Origin: Embleya sp040629175
GTDB taxonomy: Bacteria; Actinomycetota; Actinomycetes; Streptomycetales; Streptomycetaceae
DNA: 64,000 nucleotides
Reading direction: 5' to 3'
Assembly (NCBI RefSeq): GCF_040629175.1
Contig: NZ_JBEXUX010000020.1
Location: 81,855-145,854 of the forward strand
Shown here: positions 1 through 7,948 of the stretch, in pieces
Layout: each line of letters starts with the position of its first letter
Position numbering within the stretch: position 1 is the stretch's first letter
Position numbers and translations under genes: made by a program
Notes under the pieces: generated by a model
Databases searched by the model: none
What the model was told of the DNA's origin: nothing
The model's input: the letters and a program-made list of their open reading frames with translations, nothing else

Positions 1-1280
1 GAGTACAGCCGGATGCAGATGCCGTCCGAGGTGCGCCCGCTGCGGCCCTTGCGCTGATTGGCGGAGGCTTGCGAGACGGCCTCGATCGGCAACCGCTGCA
101 CCTTGGTGCGCAGGCTGTACCGGGAGATGCGCGCGGTGCCCGGGTCGATCACGTACTTGATGCCCGGCACGGTCAGCGAGGTCTCCGCGACGTTGGTCGC
201 GAGCACGATCCGGCGACCGGAGTGTTGCTGGAAGACCCGATGTTGTTCGGCGGCGGACAGCCGCGCGTACAGCGGCAGCACCTCGGTGTTGCGCAACTGG
301 CGTTTGTTCAGCGCCTCGGCGGTGTCCCGGATCTCCCGCTCGCCGCTGAGGAAGACCAGGATGTCGCCGGCCGGCTCGCCGAGCAGTTCGTCCACCGCGT
401 CGCTGATCGCCTGGACCTGATCACGATCGTCGGGTCGGCGCTTGGCCGCCGGCTCGTCGTCGTCCTCGTCCTCGTCGACCTCCGCGACGAGCGGGCGATA
501 TCGCACCTCGACCGGATAGGTACGGCCGGACACCTCGATGATCGGCGCGTCGTCGAAGTGTTGCGAGAAACGCTCCGGGTCGATCGTGGCCGAGGTGATG
601 ATCACCTTGAGGTCGGGCCGACGCGGCAACAACTGTTTGAGGTAGCCGAGCAGGAAGTCGATGTTGAGGCTGCGCTCGTGGGCCTCGTCGATGATCAGCG
701 TGTCGTACTGGCGCAACAGCCGATCGTTTTGCACCTCGGCGAGCAGGATGCCGTCGGTCATCAGCTTGACCAGCGTGTTGTCGCTCGACTGGTCGTTGAA
801 GCGGACCTTGTACCCGACCACGTCGCCGAGTTGTCCGCCCAGCTCCTCGGCGATCCGGTCACCGACCGTGCGCGCGGCGATGCGGCGGGGCTGGGTGTGG
901 CCGATCAGTCCCTGGACACCGCGACCGAGTTCGAGGCAGATCTTGGGGATCTGGGTGGTCTTGCCGGAGCCGGTCTCGCCCGCGACGATCACGACCTGGT
1001 GATCGCGGATCGCGGCCAGGATGTCGTCCTTCTTCTGGCTGACCGGGAGGGCCTGGGGGTACCCGATCGTGGGCACGGCGGCGCGCCGGTTCGCGATCCG
1101 CGTCTCGGCGGCGTCGAACGCGGTGATCAGGCTCTCGGTCTCGGCGACCTGCTGCGGGCCCTTGCGGCTCTTGCGGGTCCGGTCGAGGCGACGGCGCAGA
1201 CGGTCCTGATCCCGAAGCATCAGGTGGGGCAGGCGCGCCTGGAGGTCGGCGAGCTGAGATGTGGCTACTGGCGTTCCCAT
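1..1280 (-). CDS. hrpA: ATP-dependent RNA helicase HrpA, N-terminal part (cut by window edge)
   Basis: DEAH-box RNA helicase that couples ATP hydrolysis to RNA or RNP remodelling in the cytoplasm. Only the first 426 codons lie in the window; the gene continues past position 1. Visible in order: a basic leader (residues 1-75), Walker A GETGSGKTT (about 101-109), QPRRIAA motif Ia, Walker B DEAH (about 198-201), the SAT motif (ITSATI, about 230), an acidic insert rich in Asp/Glu, and helicase motifs IV-VI with RIVLATNVAETSLTVPG and QRKGRSGRTSDG near the cut end. The ATG at 1280 gives a normal HrpA N-terminus. Open reading frames on the opposite strand here are shadows. HrpA proteins are usually about 1300 residues, so roughly two thirds is missing. 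Confidence 0.95.
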   Translation of the reverse strand, partial: MGTPVATSQLADLQARLPHLMLRDQDRLRRRLDRTRKSRKGPQQVAETESLITAFDAAETRIANRRAAVPTIGYPQALPVSQKKDDILAAIRDHQVVIVAGETGSGKTTQIPKICLELGRGVQGLIGHTQPRRIAARTVGDRIAEELGGQLGDVVGYKVRFNDQSSDNTLVKLMTDGILLAEVQNDRLLRQYDTLIIDEAHERSLNIDFLLGYLKQLLPRRPDLKVIITSATIDPERFSQHFDDAPIIEVSGRTYPVEVRYRPLVAEVDEDEDDDEPAAKRRPDDRDQVQAISDAVDELLGEPAGDILVFLSGEREIRDTAEALNKRQLRNTEVLPLYARLSAAEQHRVFQQHSGRRIVLATNVAETSLTVPGIKYVIDPGTARISRYSLRTKVQRLPIEAVSQASANQRKGRSGRTSDGICIRLY

Positions 1281-1377
1281 TACGGGGTCAAGGATAAGTG
1301 GCACCCCCGGGGCACAGGCCAGTGGATTACTCCCGACGGTGATCGGCGGTGTTTCACTCCTCGATCCCCCTGTCGTG

Positions 1378-1410
1378 TCAATTGTTGAACGTAGAACTAC
1401 TTGCTATCCT
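1378..1410 (+). promoter_or_regulatory. Possible promoter/operator for the LigB-type dioxygenase (leaderless start)
   Basis: TTGTTG at 1382-1387 and TATCCT at 1405-1410 are separated by 17 bases and sit just upstream of the ATG at 1417, so transcription would begin at or near the start codon. No Shine-Dalgarno sequence precedes the ATG. TCAATTGTTGA (1378-1388), an inverted repeat TCAA-TTG-TTGA, overlaps the -35 hexamer and could bind a repressor. This is inferred from sequence only. Confidence 0.35.
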
Positions 1411-1416
1411 GGGCCC

Positions 1417-2208
1417 ATGGACACCGTCTCGTCGCCGCGCGCCGTACCGCGCATGCCCGTCCTCTATCTCGGCCACGGTGCGCCGCCGCTCGCGGACGAC
1501 GCGTTGTGGACCGGCCAGCTCGCCGCCTGGTCCGCCGACCTGCCCCGGCCCACCGCGATCCTGATGGTGTCCGCGCACTGGGAGGACGCCCCGATCGCGC
1601 TCGGTGCGACCCGCACGATCCCGCTGGTGTACGACTTCGGCGGCTTTCCCGAGCACTACTACCGGGTCACCTATCCGGCGCCGGGCGCGCCGGAGCTGGC
1701 GGCGCGGGTGCGGGCGCTGCTCGGGCCGGACGTGCGGGACGCGCCGGAGCGCGGGCTGGATCACGGCGCGTACGTGCCGCTGGTGGAGATGTATCCGGAC
1801 GCCGACGTGCCGGTGCTGCAGATGTCGCTGCCCACGCTCGATCCGGTCGGGCTCTACCGGGTCGGCCAACGGCTCGCGCCGCTGCGGGACGAGGGCGTGC
1901 TGATCGTGGGCAGCGGGTTCTTCACCCACAACCTGCGCGGCCTGGACATGCGGCCGGAGGCGCCGGCGCCGGGGTGGTCGCGCGAATTCGACCACTGGGG
2001 CGACGAGGCGTTCCGGGGTGGTGACGTGGACACGCTGCTCGACTTCACCCACAAGGCGCCCGCCGCGCGCCTGGCGCACCCCCGGACCGAGCACTTGGCG
2101 CCGCTGTTCGTCTCGCTCGGCGCGGGCCACGAGGATCTGGACCGGCTGAACCAGGTCATCGACGGCTTTTGGTTCGGCCTGTCCAAGCGGTCCATCCAGC
2201 TCGGATGA
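1417..2208 (+). CDS. Class III extradiol ring-cleavage dioxygenase, LigB/DODA type
   Basis: Non-heme iron or zinc enzyme of the LigB/DOPA-dioxygenase (YgiD/DODA) family, predicted to open a catecholic ring or act on a related aromatic. The 263-residue length fits the single-chain DODA group. Metal ligands can be placed at His20 (LGHGAPP), His54 (SAHWED), His about 115 (GLDHGAYVPL) and His about 178 (SGFFTHNL). The ATG at 1417 is preferred over upstream in-frame starts because it begins just before the conserved strand and lies at the end of a plausible promoter. It stands alone between hrpA, read the other way, and an unknown gene. The substrate cannot be told from sequence. Confidence 0.9.
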   Translation: MDTVSSPRAVPRMPVLYLGHGAPPLADDALWTGQLAAWSADLPRPTAILMVSAHWEDAPIALGATRTIPLVYDFGGFPEHYYRVTYPAPGAPELAARVRALLGPDVRDAPERGLDHGAYVPLVEMYPDADVPVLQMSLPTLDPVGLYRVGQRLAPLRDEGVLIVGSGFFTHNLRGLDMRPEAPAPGWSREFDHWGDEAFRGGDVDTLLDFTHKAPAARLAHPRTEHLAPLFVSLGAGHEDLDRLNQVIDGFWFGLSKRSIQLG

Positions 2209-2321
2209 CCTGCGGGGCTGCGTCTGCTGGCTACTTCGGCGCCCAATGCTCCGAAGTAGACCAATGTCGTAAATAAACGGAACTGCGCCACGGCGCGCCA
2301 CCGGAGCCGTAACGTAGCCGC

Positions 2322-2831
2322 ATGGCTGCCAGAACCCTGCCGCAGAGCTGCGTGGGAGTCGGCTGCATGCTCGTGCGCGAGCATCTGCACACCGAACAGC
2401 CCTTCTGGGACGCGAGGTTCTTCCCGTCCGGGGGCGTGCGGGAGGACAGTGGGCTGCTCGTCGCGCTGCTGATGGCGTCGGCGCTCTACCGCGTGGCGCA
2501 CACCATGGGCATGGCGGACACCGACCCCGACGCGGTGATGCGGGTCCCGGTGGTGCCCGCGCACGCGCTGCTGCGCACCGACCACGACGCGATCGAGGCG
2601 GCCCGGACCTTCACGAACCCGGCCGAACTCGACGAATTCCACACCCGGCTCACCCGGCTGCTGCCGGGCCGGGACGCGGTGTGGCCCTCGGTCCGTTGGA
2701 CCGCCGAGGACCTCCTCCTGGTCTACGCCTACGCCGCGGCGACCCACCGCGTGCTCCCGACCCTGGACCCGACCCGAGCCCTGGCCGACATCGACCCGGG
2801 CCTGACGGTGGCGGGGCTGTGGGAGGACTGA
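2322..2831 (+). CDS. Hypothetical protein, 169 aa
   Basis: I do not recognise a family. The protein is soluble, with no signal peptide or membrane segment, and has a helical middle region (LLVALLMASALYRVAHTMGM). Cysteines occur only near the N-terminus (SCVGVGC, residues about 9-15). The ATG at 2322 follows a short A/T-richer stretch; a second ATG at 2367 would start the protein just after the cysteines and is an alternative. Codon use matches the neighbours. It is followed by G/C-rich GGGACC and GTGGTC direct repeats (about 2845-2880) and then by a gene on the other strand, so it is probably monocistronic. Confidence 0.6.
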   Translation: MAARTLPQSCVGVGCMLVREHLHTEQPFWDARFFPSGGVREDSGLLVALLMASALYRVAHTMGMADTDPDAVMRVPVVPAHALLRTDHDAIEAARTFTNPAELDEFHTRLTRLLPGRDAVWPSVRWTAEDLLLVYAYAAATHRVLPTLDPTRALADIDPGLTVAGLWED

Positions 2832-2890
2832 GGGGCGGGCGCGGGACCGGGACCGGGACCGTGGTCGTGGTCGTGTGGTCGTGCTCGGGT

Positions 2891-4027
2891 TCAGGCGGGT
2901 GAGATGGTCGCCTTCCACGCGCCTCGGCAGAGGTGCAGGGTGCCGTCCGGGTCGATGACGGCCGTGGCGCCGTATTCCGGCAATCCGCCGTCGGAGAGCC
3001 ATCGGCTGCGGATGTCGTCCAGGACGGTCCACAGGCGTTGCGGGCCGGACTGGTGCAGGGTCGGCGGTTCGCCGTAGCGGCCGGTGGCCCGGGCCCATGA
3101 TCCGTCCTCGTGGACCATGACCGCGGTGCGGATGTCGTTCTCGGCCACCCGGTACGCGTGGTGTACGCCCGGGGCCTCCAGCGCGAAGGCCGACATCAGT
3201 CCCCAGGTGTCCTGCACGCTGACGACCGGGTATCGGCCGATGCCGACGTCGTCCCCCTCGTCGGTCCAGGCGTGCGCGGTGTCGAGCGAGGGCGGGTAGT
3301 CCTGGCCGGACCGAGTGACCATGAACCCGGCGCGCTCCTCGGTGACTTGCCCTCGGGCGCCGCCGTCGGGCGTGGCGTCGGCGGCGATGACCAGGCCGGT
3401 GCCGCCGAGGTTGGTCACCAGCCTGCCGCCCGGCCGGAGTGCGGCGAGCCAACTCGTCGGGACGCCGGGTAGGCCGACGGTGGCGACGATGCGGTCATAG
3501 GCGCCGGGTAGCGGGCCGGTGATGTCGCAGACCTGCACGTGTGGGTGACGGCCGACCCGCGCCAGGCGGTCCGCGGCGGTGTCGACGAGGTACGGGTCGA
3601 CGTCGACGCTGGTCACGTGTCGATCGCCGAGCCGGTGGGCGAGCAGCGCGGTGCCGTACCCGGTGCCGGTCACGCACAACGTTTCGGCGCCGTCGGTGAT
3701 CATCGCCTGGCGGTACATCGCGACGACCAGGCAGGGGAGGGTCGAGGAGGAGGTGGGGTTGCCGGTGGGGCGGTCGGTGGGGTCGGCGTGGTCGGCGTGC
3801 AGCGCGCCGAGGCGGGTGACGATGGTGCGGTTGGCGTAGGCGGTGTCGAGCCACCGGTCCGGATCGGAGACGCCGTCGCGCAAGGTCCAGCGCGACCGGT
3901 CACGATCGGCCTGCCACCAGCGGGGCACGAATTCGTGGCGGGGGATCTCGGTGATCGGCGCGTGCCAGCGCGACGAGGCGTGCACGGTGTCGGCGGCCAG
4001 CGCTGCCGCACGGGATTTCCAGTCCAT
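2891..4027 (-). CDS. PIMT-like O-methyltransferase of the peptide-maturase (graspetide-associated) type
   Basis: Class I SAM methyltransferase related to protein-L-isoaspartate O-methyltransferase, 378 residues. Residues about 20-110 form the family N-terminus (IPRHEFVPRWW, then SSSTLPCLVVAMY). Motif I is VTGTGYGT (about 119-126), followed by SVDVDP (about 140-145) and the RPGGRLVTNLGG strand. The C-terminus has a conserved DGSW...QRLW segment. The same N- and C-terminal signatures recur in the core-deleted protein at 9274-9879. Relatives in RiPP clusters methylate Asp side chains of modified peptides and can lead to aspartimide; that role is inferred here. It lies 38 bases after the radical SAM gene and is the last gene of a three-gene unit. 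The ATG at 4027 is chosen because the reading frame further upstream matches the opposite phase of the radical SAM gene. Confidence 0.85.
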   Translation of the reverse strand: MDWKSRAAALAADTVHASSRWHAPITEIPRHEFVPRWWQADRDRSRWTLRDGVSDPDRWLDTAYANRTIVTRLGALHADHADPTDRPTGNPTSSSTLPCLVVAMYRQAMITDGAETLCVTGTGYGTALLAHRLGDRHVTSVDVDPYLVDTAADRLARVGRHPHVQVCDITGPLPGAYDRIVATVGLPGVPTSWLAALRPGGRLVTNLGGTGLVIAADATPDGGARGQVTEERAGFMVTRSGQDYPPSLDTAHAWTDEGDDVGIGRYPVVSVQDTWGLMSAFALEAPGVHHAYRVAENDIRTAVMVHEDGSWARATGRYGEPPTLHQSGPQRLWTVLDDIRSRWLSDGGLPEYGATAVIDPDGTLHLCRGAWKATISPA

Positions 4028-4065
4028 GGGCCTGCTTTCGTCTTTTGTCGGATGTTGTGCGGCCG

Positions 4066-4923
4066 TCAGGCGTTGCGGACGCCGGGATTGGGCGCGCAGG
4101 AGTCGGACTTCGGTTGGCACGGGGGATCGGCGAGTCGTCGCGGGATGGACTTCGCCAACGCTCGCCAGGGTTGACCGCCGATGATGGTTTCGAGGGATTG
4201 GGTGTGTGCGTTGCCGGTGACGACCTGGGCGGACATCGGGCAGGCGGAGACGTCCCCGTCGGGGCCGATGGCGATCTGGCCGTCGGTGCAGTGGCCGCAC
4301 AACTGGCCTGGGTCGAGGGTGTCGCCGACGGCGGCGCGGCCGATCGCGCGTTGCCGGTCGATTCCGATGCGCGTCACGCCCAGGGCGCGGAGTTCGGCTT
4401 CGGCCTCGGTGATGCGTTGGCCTTCGAGGATGTCGACCATCGAGGCGCGCAGCGGGATGCGGTATTCCACGGCTTTGCGGATGTTGGCCTTGGTGCGCTC
4501 GTAGGAACCGCGTTGCCGGGTGATCTTCTCGTGCTGGGATGCGAGGTCGCTGTAGTAGGAGAAGCCGAGGCTCACGCCGTCGTGCCGGAAGGTGGCCCAG
4601 TGGGGTTCGCGGACGTGGATGAGGTTGCTGAACACCTCGACCCACATGCCGAGCTTCAGGGCGTGGTGGACGAGGTCGGGCAGGTTCGGGTTCAGTGTGG
4701 CTTCTCCGCCGGAGAGCTGGGTTTGCGTCGCGCCCAGGGCGGCTCCTTGGTCCAGGACGGACAGCCAGTCGGTGAGCGCCATACTGCCGGCGGTGCCCTG
4801 CGGGCCGGACTTGTTGAAGCAGTGCACGCAACTGGCCTGGCAGGCATGGGTGATCGTGAGTCGGACCACCTTGAGGCGTTGGGTGGCGGCCGGTGGGGTT
4901 TGCTGGTCGAGGGCTGTGGTCAC
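4066..4923 (-). CDS. Radical SAM protein with SPASM-like C-terminus (peptide-modifying type)
   Basis: Radical SAM enzyme expected to bind a 4Fe-4S cluster and SAM and perform radical chemistry on a peptide. The cluster motif CxxxCxxC is Cys28, Cys32 and Cys35 (CQASCVHC), the SAM-contact motif is SGGEATL (about 72-78), and a Cys-rich C-terminus (CGHC, SACPMS, CQPKSDSC) resembles a SPASM/twitch auxiliary-cluster domain. The GTG at 4923 has a GAAGGGA ribosome site 9 bases upstream. An ATG at 4980 (plus 19 residues) would overlap the stop of the upstream gene as TGATG and is the alternative start. It sits between an unknown gene and a PIMT-like methyltransferase, a context typical of RiPP tailoring, but no precursor peptide was found. 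Confidence 0.85.
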   Translation of the reverse strand: MTTALDQQTPPAATQRLKVVRLTITHACQASCVHCFNKSGPQGTAGSMALTDWLSVLDQGAALGATQTQLSGGEATLNPNLPDLVHHALKLGMWVEVFSNLIHVREPHWATFRHDGVSLGFSYYSDLASQHEKITRQRGSYERTKANIRKAVEYRIPLRASMVDILEGQRITEAEAELRALGVTRIGIDRQRAIGRAAVGDTLDPGQLCGHCTDGQIAIGPDGDVSACPMSAQVVTGNAHTQSLETIIGGQPWRALAKSIPRRLADPPCQPKSDSCAPNPGVRNA

Positions 4924-4979
4924 GCGCGTTGTTCCCTTCGGTGATGTCGTGCCGGGACTTGTTTCCGATGCACGGGACA

Positions 4980-5882
4980 TCACTCAGTGTGTTCGAAAAG
5001 TCGCACACTGTCCGGATTTTGAGCGGTTGTCACGCTGAGGCGGCGGCATGCGTTCGCATGAGTGGGCGGGCCGGCGTGGTGGTGGAGTCGGGGCGTCAGG
5101 TCGGGCCGGCCCGCCGAAGGGCGGCCACGTCCGGAAAGGCACTGGCCCGAGGCGGCAGCCGCGATGCGGAGGTCGTGCCACGAGGGGCGGTGCTCCCTGG
5201 TTGTGCGACCGCATGGACAGTGCTGGGCCGTGCGGGTGCCGAACGTGGCGACGATGCCGACCCACCAGTTCGCGACGGCCAGGCGATACATCTCGGGCGG
5301 GAGGGCTGTGTGTACGGGAGCCAAGTGGGCCAGGTGGACGGCCAGGTTCGTGCCGAACCCCACCGGGGGCGGGTATTCGGGGACGAGGGTGTGCCACACA
5401 CCTCGATCGGTGACGACGATGCCGTCCGGCGCGGCGGTGACGACTCCCAGGGTCAACGGTGGCGTGTCGACCGGTCTCCCGGTTGCGTTGACGAACACCC
5501 CCTGGGCGTCGACGGAAGGCGCCTCGTACGCCGGGAAGACTGCGGAGAACCCGGTCGCGGGGTGGATGAGGGACAAGGGGCCGGTGGTGTGGCTGCCGAT
5601 GGGCGAGGTGTGCAGCCTCGCGTCCAGTTCGCCGAGCGCGAGCGGCACGGTCTCCAGCCAGGCGCGGCAACCGGATTCATGTTCGAGGGTGCGCGAGACG
5701 TGTTCTCCCGGTACGACCCACTCGAAGACGGCTCGGCCCAGGTTCGAGCCGGGCAGCAGGGTCGACTCCGCGAGGCGAAGCGCCGGCAGGAACAGGCGGG
5801 CGACATCCCCGGCATTGGTGAACGCGACTCCTTGGGCGGGGGACAGGCGGTGGATGCCGACGGTGGAGGGCGTGCGGGACAT
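4980..5882 (-). CDS. Unknown protein, first gene of the radical SAM/methyltransferase cassette
   Basis: 300 residues, family not recognised. The first 220 residues look like a folded alpha/beta protein (FTNAGDVARLFLPAL, FEWVVPGEHVS, GVVTAAPDGIVVTDRG, FGTNLAVHLAHLAPVH). The last 80 are polar and rich in Cys, His and Arg, including HCPCGRTTREH and a His triplet, and look like a metal-binding or disordered tail. The ATG at 5882 has GGAG five bases upstream and is preferred to longer forms whose extra residues are Pro/Arg-rich. The stop at 4980 overlaps an in-frame ATG of the radical SAM gene (TGATG), implying translational coupling. It may be a peptide-binding partner or scaffold for the two enzymes downstream; that is inference from position only. 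Confidence 0.65.
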   Translation of the reverse strand: MSRTPSTVGIHRLSPAQGVAFTNAGDVARLFLPALRLAESTLLPGSNLGRAVFEWVVPGEHVSRTLEHESGCRAWLETVPLALGELDARLHTSPIGSHTTGPLSLIHPATGFSAVFPAYEAPSVDAQGVFVNATGRPVDTPPLTLGVVTAAPDGIVVTDRGVWHTLVPEYPPPVGFGTNLAVHLAHLAPVHTALPPEMYRLAVANWWVGIVATFGTRTAQHCPCGRTTREHRPSWHDLRIAAAASGQCLSGRGRPSAGRPDLTPRLHHHAGPPTHANACRRLSVTTAQNPDSVRLFEHTE

Positions 5883-6063
5883 AAAGGCTCCAGCGGGTGG
5901 GCGCGGTGGCGGATCCGGGCGGGAAGGCGGCACGGTGGGGCGAGAGTCCGCCGGGACGGCAAGTCGCCGCATTGGAGAGGGAGTTGGGCCTCGCGTCGAT
6001 GCAGGGTGGAATGTGCGACGGGAGGCCCGCGCCGGCGCAGCTGGTGGGAGTGGTGCAGGCAGC

Positions 6064-6327
6064 TCAGCTCTGAGATGACGTGTCGTCAGGAATGGTGCTG
6101 TGTCTCGGCTTTCGAACGACCACCGTGGCCATCGCCGCCCAGGGCGCCGAGTCGGTGGGCCGCTCAGGGGTGGCTCGTGGGCTCGGCAAGCCCACGACGA
6201 CCTGGTCACCGGCGAGCCGAACCACGATGCCGCGACGGCGGTACGGCGGTTCGGGCGACTGGGATTCGATGACCGACCCGTAGTTGGGCGGATGTTCGGA
6301 TGCCGGTCGCTTCGGTCGCTCGCTCAC
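6064..6327 (-). CDS. Small hypothetical protein coupled to the anti-sigma-like ATPase
   Basis: 87 residues, not recognised. The GTG at 6327 overlaps the stop of the ATPase gene as GTGA, the usual arrangement for translational coupling in this genome. The protein has a polar Pro/Glu-rich N-terminus, a short hydrophobic strand pair (GIVVRLAGDQVVVGLP, then MATVVVRKP) and an acidic, Ser-rich end (DDTSSQS). Two short strands and polar flanks suggest a small beta-rich partner protein. It lies 181 bases upstream of the radical SAM cassette on the same strand, so a precursor role cannot be excluded, but it lacks any known leader/core pattern and its coupling points to the ATPase. Confidence 0.55.
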   Translation of the reverse strand: MSERPKRPASEHPPNYGSVIESQSPEPPYRRRGIVVRLAGDQVVVGLPSPRATPERPTDSAPWAAMATVVVRKPRHSTIPDDTSSQS

Positions 6328-6845
6328 GACGCGAGGGCCGATTCCTCGGAATCCGGCGGCGGAGCGGGACAGCACAGGCGCACCGCGAGGAAGTGCGGAT
6401 TGGCCGAGGTCGGCAGTTCGAAGACGGCCCGGACGCACTTGGATGTGCCGTCGGTCAGCCATGAGACGGCGTCGGCCAACTCCTTGACGATGAGCAATCC
6501 CCGGCCGCAAGTGCCGTTTGCCGAGGACTTGGTGAGGACCGGCTTCGGAAGGCAGTCACCCCGCGCGTCCCACACCGCCACCACCAACCGACGCCCCGCG
6601 ATGGCGATACACACCACGATCGGGCGCCTGCCGTAGGTAACGGCGTTCGTCGCCAACTCGTTGAGCGCCAACTCCGCGCTGTCGATCTTCGACTGGTCGA
6701 TGCGGGCGGCGACACACAGGCCCACCGCCCTCTTCCGTATGGCGGAGAGCGAGGCGACTTCGTCGAGGCCATCCGCATCCGGGCGTTCGATCGCCAACGG
6801 CAGGTCATCGGCGCGGGTCGGCAGGCATGTGGTGTCGGTAGGCAC
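6324..6845 (-). CDS. Anti-sigma-factor-like ATP-binding protein (HATPase_c, RsbW type)
   Basis: Single-domain GHKL ATPase of 173 residues, the type common in Streptomyces regulatory islands, predicted to bind or phosphorylate a regulatory partner in the cytoplasm. Motifs: N box ALNELATNAVTYG, G1-like VWDARGD, G2-like CGRGLLIVKELADAVSWL. The GTG at 6845 follows GGGGAGAG by two bases; upstream starts would add an unrelated Pro/Arg-rich leader. It is divergent from the XRE/DUF397 pair, the classic WhiJ/AbaA-like association, and its stop overlaps the start of an 87-residue gene. Its partner protein is not evident from sequence. Confidence 0.85.
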   Translation of the reverse strand: MPTDTTCLPTRADDLPLAIERPDADGLDEVASLSAIRKRAVGLCVAARIDQSKIDSAELALNELATNAVTYGRRPIVVCIAIAGRRLVVAVWDARGDCLPKPVLTKSSANGTCGRGLLIVKELADAVSWLTDGTSKCVRAVFELPTSANPHFLAVRLCCPAPPPDSEESALAS

Positions 6846-6943
6846 GGCTCTCCCCTGGAGGTTGGGGTCGGTGCGGCTGGGTGTTCCTGTTGCACAAGGT
6901 GATCTTGCATGCGCTGTGGGTTGCTGTTCGTACCGTGCCAAAC

Positions 6944-6966
6944 TTTCACTGGTGACGTCAATGAAA
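6944..6966. promoter_or_regulatory. Candidate operator in the ATPase/XRE divergent region
   Basis: An outer inverted repeat TTTCA (6944-6948) and TGAAA (6962-6966) encloses the 8-bp palindrome TGACGTCA (6953-6960). It lies about 100 bases from both divergent starts (6845 and 7055) in an A/T-richer stretch, so it could bind the XRE protein and serve both promoters. No experimental basis. Confidence 0.3.
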
Positions 6967-7054
6967 ATCCCAGAGAGAATTTCTTAGTCCCCCGAACGAG
7001 CGACATCGTCACGGTCGTTCGTGGTGCAGAATGAGCGCTCACAGGGAGGCAGTC

Positions 7055-7948
7055 ATGGCGAGCACACGCGGTTCGGTCACCGGCGGCAGCGTCGTTGGGC
7101 AACGCACGCTCGGTGCGATGCTCAAGGCGGAACGCAAGCGAGTGCGCGGAAGATCGCTGAAGTGGGTCGTGGAGAAGACCCAAAGCGCCTTCTCGGTCAG
7201 CCGGTTGAGCCGACTCGAGAACGGAGACGCCAAGCCGACGCGTGATGACGTCAAACTTCTTCTCAAGCTTTACGGTGTGCCGAAGGATCAACAGGGTCGC
7301 TTCTACGAGTTGTTGCCTGCGGAGGGCGCGCTGCCAAAACCGCACCTGTGGTACGAGGCGTACGGTTCGATCCTGAGCGCGGACTTGTACCAACGCATCG
7401 CAATCGAGCACGAAGCCGTCCGGTCCCAGGAATATTTGCCTCTCGGCATTCCTGGCCTGCTCCAGACTCGGGACTACGCCGCGTTGACCCAGCACGGCGC
7501 CTACCTGGCCATGGGTGCCGACGAACGCGCGGACCACACGCGAGTACGAATGCTTCGGCAGGAACGTCTTGACGGTTCCGAACCCCTCGTGCTGACCGCC
7601 TACATCACCGAGGCGACGCTCTTGTTGACCGCTGGTGCGGGACCGGAGCTGATGGCGGCTCAGATGCAACGCCTCATCGATGAGGTCGACCGCTCGAACA
7701 TCACGATTCGCGTCGTGCCCAACAGCGCCGGTCTCAAGGCCATGTACCCCTGCGGCATCAACCTTCTGGAGTTTGGTGACGCCAGCAGCTCGGTCGTATA
7801 CCTGGACGTAGTCGGCGGGAGTGTCCTGCGCGACAATGAGCGCGACATCCAACGCACACTGCGAGTGTTCGAGGAGTTGGACAGGCAGGCGTTGCCACAG
7901 GAGAAGACCCTCGAACTTCTTCACCGAAAATTGAGAGAGATTTCGTGA
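7055..7948 (+). CDS. XRE-family helix-turn-helix regulator with DUF5753 domain
   Basis: DNA-binding regulator of 297 residues. The N-terminal HTH covers residues about 18-75 (LGAMLKAERKRVRG, FSVSRLSRLENGDAKPT) and the DUF5753 ligand-like domain follows from about residue 95 (EAVRSQEYLPLGIPGLLQTRDYA, ITEATLLLT, NSAGLKAMYPCGINLLEF). The ATG at 7055 has GGGAGG five bases upstream; an ATG at 7031 would add eight residues and lacks such a site. The stop overlaps the DUF397 start as GTGA. In Streptomyces these pairs form WhiJ-like modules in which the small DUF397 protein acts with the XRE protein to control development or secondary metabolism; the specific target is unknown. Confidence 0.92.
   Translation: MASTRGSVTGGSVVGQRTLGAMLKAERKRVRGRSLKWVVEKTQSAFSVSRLSRLENGDAKPTRDDVKLLLKLYGVPKDQQGRFYELLPAEGALPKPHLWYEAYGSILSADLYQRIAIEHEAVRSQEYLPLGIPGLLQTRDYAALTQHGAYLAMGADERADHTRVRMLRQERLDGSEPLVLTAYITEATLLLTAGAGPELMAAQMQRLIDEVDRSNITIRVVPNSAGLKAMYPCGINLLEFGDASSSVVYLDVVGGSVLRDNERDIQRTLRVFEELDRQALPQEKTLELLHRKLREIS

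Noticed and set aside
69..1388. 439-residue plus-strand open frame opposite hrpA
   Set aside because: It is a shadow: the minus strand encodes all helicase motifs in one frame through 1-1280, while this frame has no family signature and no ribosome site.
2891..5008. 705-residue minus-strand open frame joining the methyltransferase to upstream codons
   Set aside because: The N-terminal 320 codons are the wrong phase of the radical SAM gene (Arg/Pro/His-rich). The true methyltransferase starts at 4027.
5883..6063. Precursor peptide gene directly upstream of the radical SAM cassette
   Set aside because: All minus-strand frames here are Pro/Arg-rich, without a ribosome site or leader/core pattern.
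4890..6275. Long plus-strand frames opposite the radical SAM cassette
   Set aside because: Shadow frames with no conserved domain; the minus strand has clear enzyme motifs and ribosome sites.
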